Below the pieces are notes generated by a model. That model ran no database searches and was not told where the DNA came from. It saw nothing but the letters and a program-made list of their open reading frames with translations. The position numbers and the translations under genes are program-made. From positions 16,868 to 80,867 of the forward strand of contig CAZFJL010000016.1 in assembly GCA_964518905.1 (NCBI GenBank): 64,000 nucleotides of DNA, written 5' to 3'. Source of the stretch: RDYZ01 sp964518905 (GTDB lineage Bacteria; Cyanobacteriota; Cyanobacteriia; Cyanobacteriales; Geitlerinemataceae). Below are positions 62,101 through 64,000 of the stretch, piece after piece (position 1 is the stretch's first letter; every line of letters starts with the position of its first letter).

Positions 62101-62983
62101 AGACTAAACCCGACTGAGCATCACGCCGCGCAGTCCACGACAGCCAGAGATACTCACCATCCAGCCTACGATAGCGGTTGATAAACTGAGCGATGTTTTG
62201 CCCAGACAGCAATTTTTGGAACGCCTGTAGGGTGAAGTCACGATCCTGTGGATGGACAAAATCAATAAATGGGTGTGTTAACAGTTCGCTGTGCTCATAT
62301 CCGAGCAACTGCCAGCGTGAATTGAGATGGATAAAATGTCCGTCTGGCTTCGCCACACCAAAGAGATCGAGGGCTTCATCAAAAAAACGATCGCGGATTA
62401 AATGGCTGCATGAGTTATTTTCCTGCGTCCAGATCGTGGCCAATCCAGCTTGTTCGTGGGGTGTGACGTGAATCATGCAGCAACTGTCACTATCGGCGAC
62501 CCACATTTCCCAGGCGGAATTGCGCTTGTGAGTCACAGCAGCATCGATCGCCACGGTGAGCTGATCTTGAAACTCGGCTAAGGCCGGTTCTTTCCAGGCG
62601 CTTTGAGCAAAAATGGCTTGACCGATCACACAGGGCGGAGCGCTCCCAAACCAAAACATCGAGGATGCCATCCGGCATACTCCGTCACGATCTACGACGA
62701 TCCAGGTATCAAATCCATAGGAGGGCACGGTGGGCAGAAACGTGCTCCGCTTAGACGTTAACGTACGTAAGTAGTGGGAGAGTACAACGAGAAATAGACA
62801 GGCTGTGCCTACGGTCAGTCGATTGGCGATCGATCGATACTCCGGCAGGATGGCCAAACCCCAGAGTTCGATCAAGCCAAACAACATCAGACTTCCACCC
62901 AACGCTGCCGCAATAATCGAAATTTGTGCAATCCAGGGCGACTGTTGCAGCGATCTTGGCTTGATAGAAGTATTGATTTCCAT
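59024..62983 (-). CDS. Multi-sensor GGDEF-EAL protein with LOV domain
   Basis: A 1319-residue membrane-anchored protein. Order: two transmembrane helices (about 20-46, 57-75); PAS-like regions (90-190, 200-305, 318-423); GAF (450-595); LOV (603-716) with the flavin-adduct Cys 650 in GHNCRFLQG and Asn/Gln flavin contacts in WNNLYLAPI and GAQNDIT; PAS (730-850); GGDEF (860-1035) with intact GGDEF 938-942 and I-site R929/D932; EAL (1045-1305) with E1081-A-L, DDFGTGYSSL and KIDRSF. Both catalytic sites look intact, so it could make and break c-di-GMP, with blue light setting the balance (inference). Confidence 0.92.
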   Translation of the reverse strand: MEINTSIKPRSLQQSPWIAQISIIAAALGGSLMLFGLIELWGLAILPEYRSIANRLTVGTACLFLVVLSHYLRTLTSKRSTFLPTVPSYGFDTWIVVDRDGVCRMASSMFWFGSAPPCVIGQAIFAQSAWKEPALAEFQDQLTVAIDAAVTHKRNSAWEMWVADSDSCCMIHVTPHEQAGLATIWTQENNSCSHLIRDRFFDEALDLFGVAKPDGHFIHLNSRWQLLGYEHSELLTHPFIDFVHPQDRDFTLQAFQKLLSGQNIAQFINRYRRLDGEYLWLSWTARRDAQSGLVYAVARDVTDFKATQLALESSLSEYSLLESALQLSPVSVFFIDRSGECTFCQGEVLQADSSDGVIARDRNIFTQLQPKSESLQAFQRVLLGEEQRWIVFWGGRYLEYHARPFRLNPDEVYGAVGVVQDITEQHRINHRLQSQLMQQAAVAQIGHEALGFPNPDVLAQRAAELLVEVLDVEYCSVFELLPNGQTLILQAGVGWRSGLVGTACVGIRSDSLIGYTLDLDEPIVIEDFLVETRFSGPPMLHNHRVVSGVSLIVGDQDAPFGVLGVYSISPRTFSENDISFLQAITNVLSAAFARHRNDEWLHLMEQAIASTSTGIVIADTRLPDNPVTYVNPAFEKITGYSAAEVLGHNCRFLQGDTTQSESLEELRSALIEGRECNVLLKNYRRDGQVFWNNLYLAPIHDLNHTLTHFIGAQNDITDLVKTETALRESERRLDSILSSVEAVIWSIDAKSGRTLYLNPAGESVYGRTLEEFYRDPALWLETIHPEDRGRVSAERELLLRSDRLDLEYRIVRPSGDVRWLYSRCSPIKNEQGTIIRFDCIDTDITDIKEAEEQLRHNAFYDKLTSLPNRSLFIDRLNHTIQRSKRRGGFMFAVLFLDLDGFKVVNDSLGHLAGDLLLVQIARRLEECLRPSDTLARLGGDEFTILLEDIFQLQDATKVVNRVLSALQTPFGIFDRDVFTNVSIGIALGSGRQLPEILSQGSEAIGYYTQPSDVLRDADIAMYRAKKSGKGCYCVFDREMHADAVARLQLETDLRLAIEAGQLKVFYQPIIALGSGKIAGFEALVRWQHPDRGFISPAEFIPIAEETGDIIKIGAWVLEQSCRQLQNWKEMFSEFQDLDPLTVAVNLSAKQLAQSDLLPEIDRILAATKLQPRSLKLEITESAIVENPATAVRTLQALHERAITLCIDDFGTGYSSLSYLHRFPMDVLKIDRSFVTDIDTGEKNQEIVNAIVQLAHHLNMETVAEGIETEAERIVLEQFNCDFGQGYWFSRPVDGVIATELLREQVGETASGELVEHDHN

Positions 62984-63524
62984 GCGTTTGTATCGTGAAT
63001 AGTCGATCTAAGGTGGTTCGTCTTGATCGAGATCAGGCGTGAAAAATACTCAAGTTTTAGGAACGTTACTAACGGGGTTGATTACGTTGTTCTGCGCGAT
63101 CACCCCATTCACAGAAAAACGAGCCCAAAATTTTGATCCAGCAGAGTGGTAACGAAGGCCGAAGTGGATGGAACACCGCAGCACAGGGTACGGTGACCGA
63201 CTATCGCCTAAACGAATGGCCAGAACTTCTCTACCTTCGGCCTGTACGGAGGCCAGTATCACCCTGAAGTCACCCTAGAAGTATCGGTATGCGGTTAGCG
63301 GCTGCGTGATGCGTGATGCGTGATGCGTAGTGTTGTAAACAGCGCTCCCGTTAACGCTAAGAATTCAGACTTGCCATAGCAACTCTGACTTAGACGAGGC
63401 TGATCCCAGGATACGCTTCTTACTCGATCTCACACTATTGTATCTCTCGACACGAAATACCGGATGAGCTTGTTCCTGTCTACGATGTCGATCGCTGGCT
63501 GAAGCGTGATCGGAAGAATGGTTC
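62984..63524. other. Spacer upstream of the LOV-GGDEF-EAL gene
   Basis: About 540 bp without a supported gene. It contains a small tandem repeat, GCGTGAT three times at 63304-63324, and otherwise nothing recognised. It should hold the promoter of the sensor gene. Confidence 0.45.
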
Positions 63525-63909
63525 AATAGACCTCTTGCACCAATGTTGACCCTCACCCTAAATCCCTCTCCCAAACTGGGCTACGGTGTATACACATCTC
63601 TCAAAATCTATCAGAGAAAGGAAAACAGCCCTTCTTGGAGCCAAGAGGCCACGAAAATTGAGGCTGACATCCTCTCGTTATAAGCTGTCTCTGGCTGGCT
63701 TGGCGAGGAACCCACGATTTTTTGAGGTTTGGAGGCATTAAGGTAGCAAGGCTTTGAGCCTCAAATTAGCCTAGATGAGTGATTTGAACACTTGTGTATA
63801 CACGGTAGCCCAAACTGGGAGAGGGACTTCTAACTCCCCTTCTCCCGGCTTGGGAGAGGGGGCTGGGGGGTGAGGGCAAAGCAAAATCGATTCATGCAAG
63901 AGGTCTAAT
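63525..63909. repeat. Dispersed palindromic repeat family A, copy 2, interrupted
   Basis: The ends (AATAGACCTCTTGCA and TGCAAGAGGTCTAAT) and inner parts match the intact 145-bp copy at 16686-16830, but the sequence is split at CCCAAACTGGG by a 228-bp insertion. Removing the insert and one target copy leaves 146 bp. Confidence 0.88.
63581..63808. mobile_element. 228-bp MITE-like element with terminal inverted repeats
   Basis: The ends are inverted: CTACGGTGTATACAC at left and, read inward from the right, CTACCGTGTATACAC (one mismatch in 15). CCCAAACTGGG flanks both sides and is single in the uninterrupted repeat, so it is a target duplication of up to 11 bp. If the shared GGG is counted as element end, it is 5 bp (AAACT). 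There is no open frame of note. Confidence 0.8.
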
Positions 63910-63911
63910 GC

Positions 63912-63942
63912 AAAAAGCCACCCGATGACCGAGTGGCTTTTT
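63912..63942 (-). terminator. Intrinsic terminator after tRNA-Glu
   Basis: AAAAAGCCAC pairs with GTGGCTTTTT around an 11-nt centre. Read on the minus strand, the arm ends in five T residues, just downstream of the tRNA 3' end. Confidence 0.85.
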
Positions 63943-63946
63943 GTGA

Positions 63947-64000
63947 TACCCCCAAGGGAATTCGAATCCCTGTCGCCTCCGTGAAAGGGAGGTGTCCTAG
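63947..64000 (-). tRNA. tRNA-Glu(UUC), 3' part, truncated by window edge
   Basis: Read on the minus strand: the end of the D arm, an anticodon arm CCTCC-CTTTCAC-GGAGG with anticodon TTC, a T arm AGGGATTCGAATTCCCT and the acceptor strand ending GGGGGTA with A as discriminator. CCA is not encoded. In cyanobacteria this tRNA also feeds 5-aminolevulinate and so chlorophyll and bilin synthesis. The 5' acceptor strand and most of the D arm lie beyond the window. Confidence 0.93.

Noticed and set aside
63050..63262. 70-codon minus-strand frame upstream of the sensor gene
   Set aside because: No domain or signal and it lies in a spacer of mixed composition.

Overview
The window is chromosomal DNA from a cyanobacterium. 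It encodes PsbO, NdhM, CpcT, a carboxysomal beta-carbonic anhydrase, a two-domain CcmO shell protein, CtpA, squalene-hopene cyclase and glycogen synthase, and the octamer GCGATCGC (HIP1) recurs very often inside and outside genes. The genus cannot be named from this sequence. Almost all of it is ordinary single-copy chromosomal gene content with short gaps. The accessory material is one IS630-type element and several families of short palindromic repeats, some carrying nested insertions.

Layout. 1-9.8 kb: the tail of a 2-oxoglutarate oxygenase, rpoZ, a secreted protein, a TPR protein, a DUF21-CBS membrane protein, then trxA and psbO on the minus strand, and ccaA-lptC on the plus strand. 9.9-16 kb: ccmO, an uncharacterised TPR protein, a two-gene operon of unknown function and a PAS-GAF-GGDEF cyclase. 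16-22 kb: an AT-rich gap of about 1 kb, then shc, glgA and a periplasmic trypsin-like protease. 22-32 kb, all minus strand: rplI, pgm, a TVP38-type membrane protein, a GT2 glycosyltransferase, an O-methyltransferase, ctpA, an unusual binding-protein/ion-channel fusion and an IS630 element. 32-43.5 kb: a DUF192 protein, ndhM, a membrane protein, a DICT-HD protein, a pentapeptide-repeat protein, a TPR-sulfotransferase, an ABC exporter, a HAD phosphatase and a chemoreceptor-like protein. 43.5-59 kb: transketolase, an MHYT histidine kinase, a pseudopilin, cpcT, an SGNH-like protein, larC, KDPG aldolase, two papain-like C39-type proteins (one fused to a GH19 lysozyme/chitinase) and a pyrF-pyrE fusion. 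59-64 kb: a DALR-domain protein, a large LOV-PAS-GAF-GGDEF-EAL protein, a repeat array and the 3' part of tRNA-Glu.

How they work together. Several genes serve photosynthetic carbon metabolism: PsbO (oxygen evolution), NdhM (NDH-1), CtpA (D1 maturation), CpcT (phycocyanin lyase), CcaA and CcmO (carboxysome), transketolase, Pgm and GlgA (Calvin cycle to glycogen), and Eda (Entner-Doudoroff). A second theme is sensing: two c-di-GMP enzymes, one with an intact LOV cysteine; an MHYT kinase; a DICT protein; and a chemoreceptor-like protein.

Most notable finding: the protein at 28.6-30.8 kb joins a glycine-betaine-type binding domain (OpuAC/ProX) to a GluR0-like glutamate-receptor channel with a TVGYGD potassium filter. 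It may be an osmolyte-sensing potassium channel. Other points of interest are the paired C39-type proteins sharing an N-terminal module (one has Ser in place of the catalytic Cys), a 228-bp insertion with terminal inverted repeats nested inside a dispersed repeat, and a probable IS200/IS605 relic near 48.9 kb.
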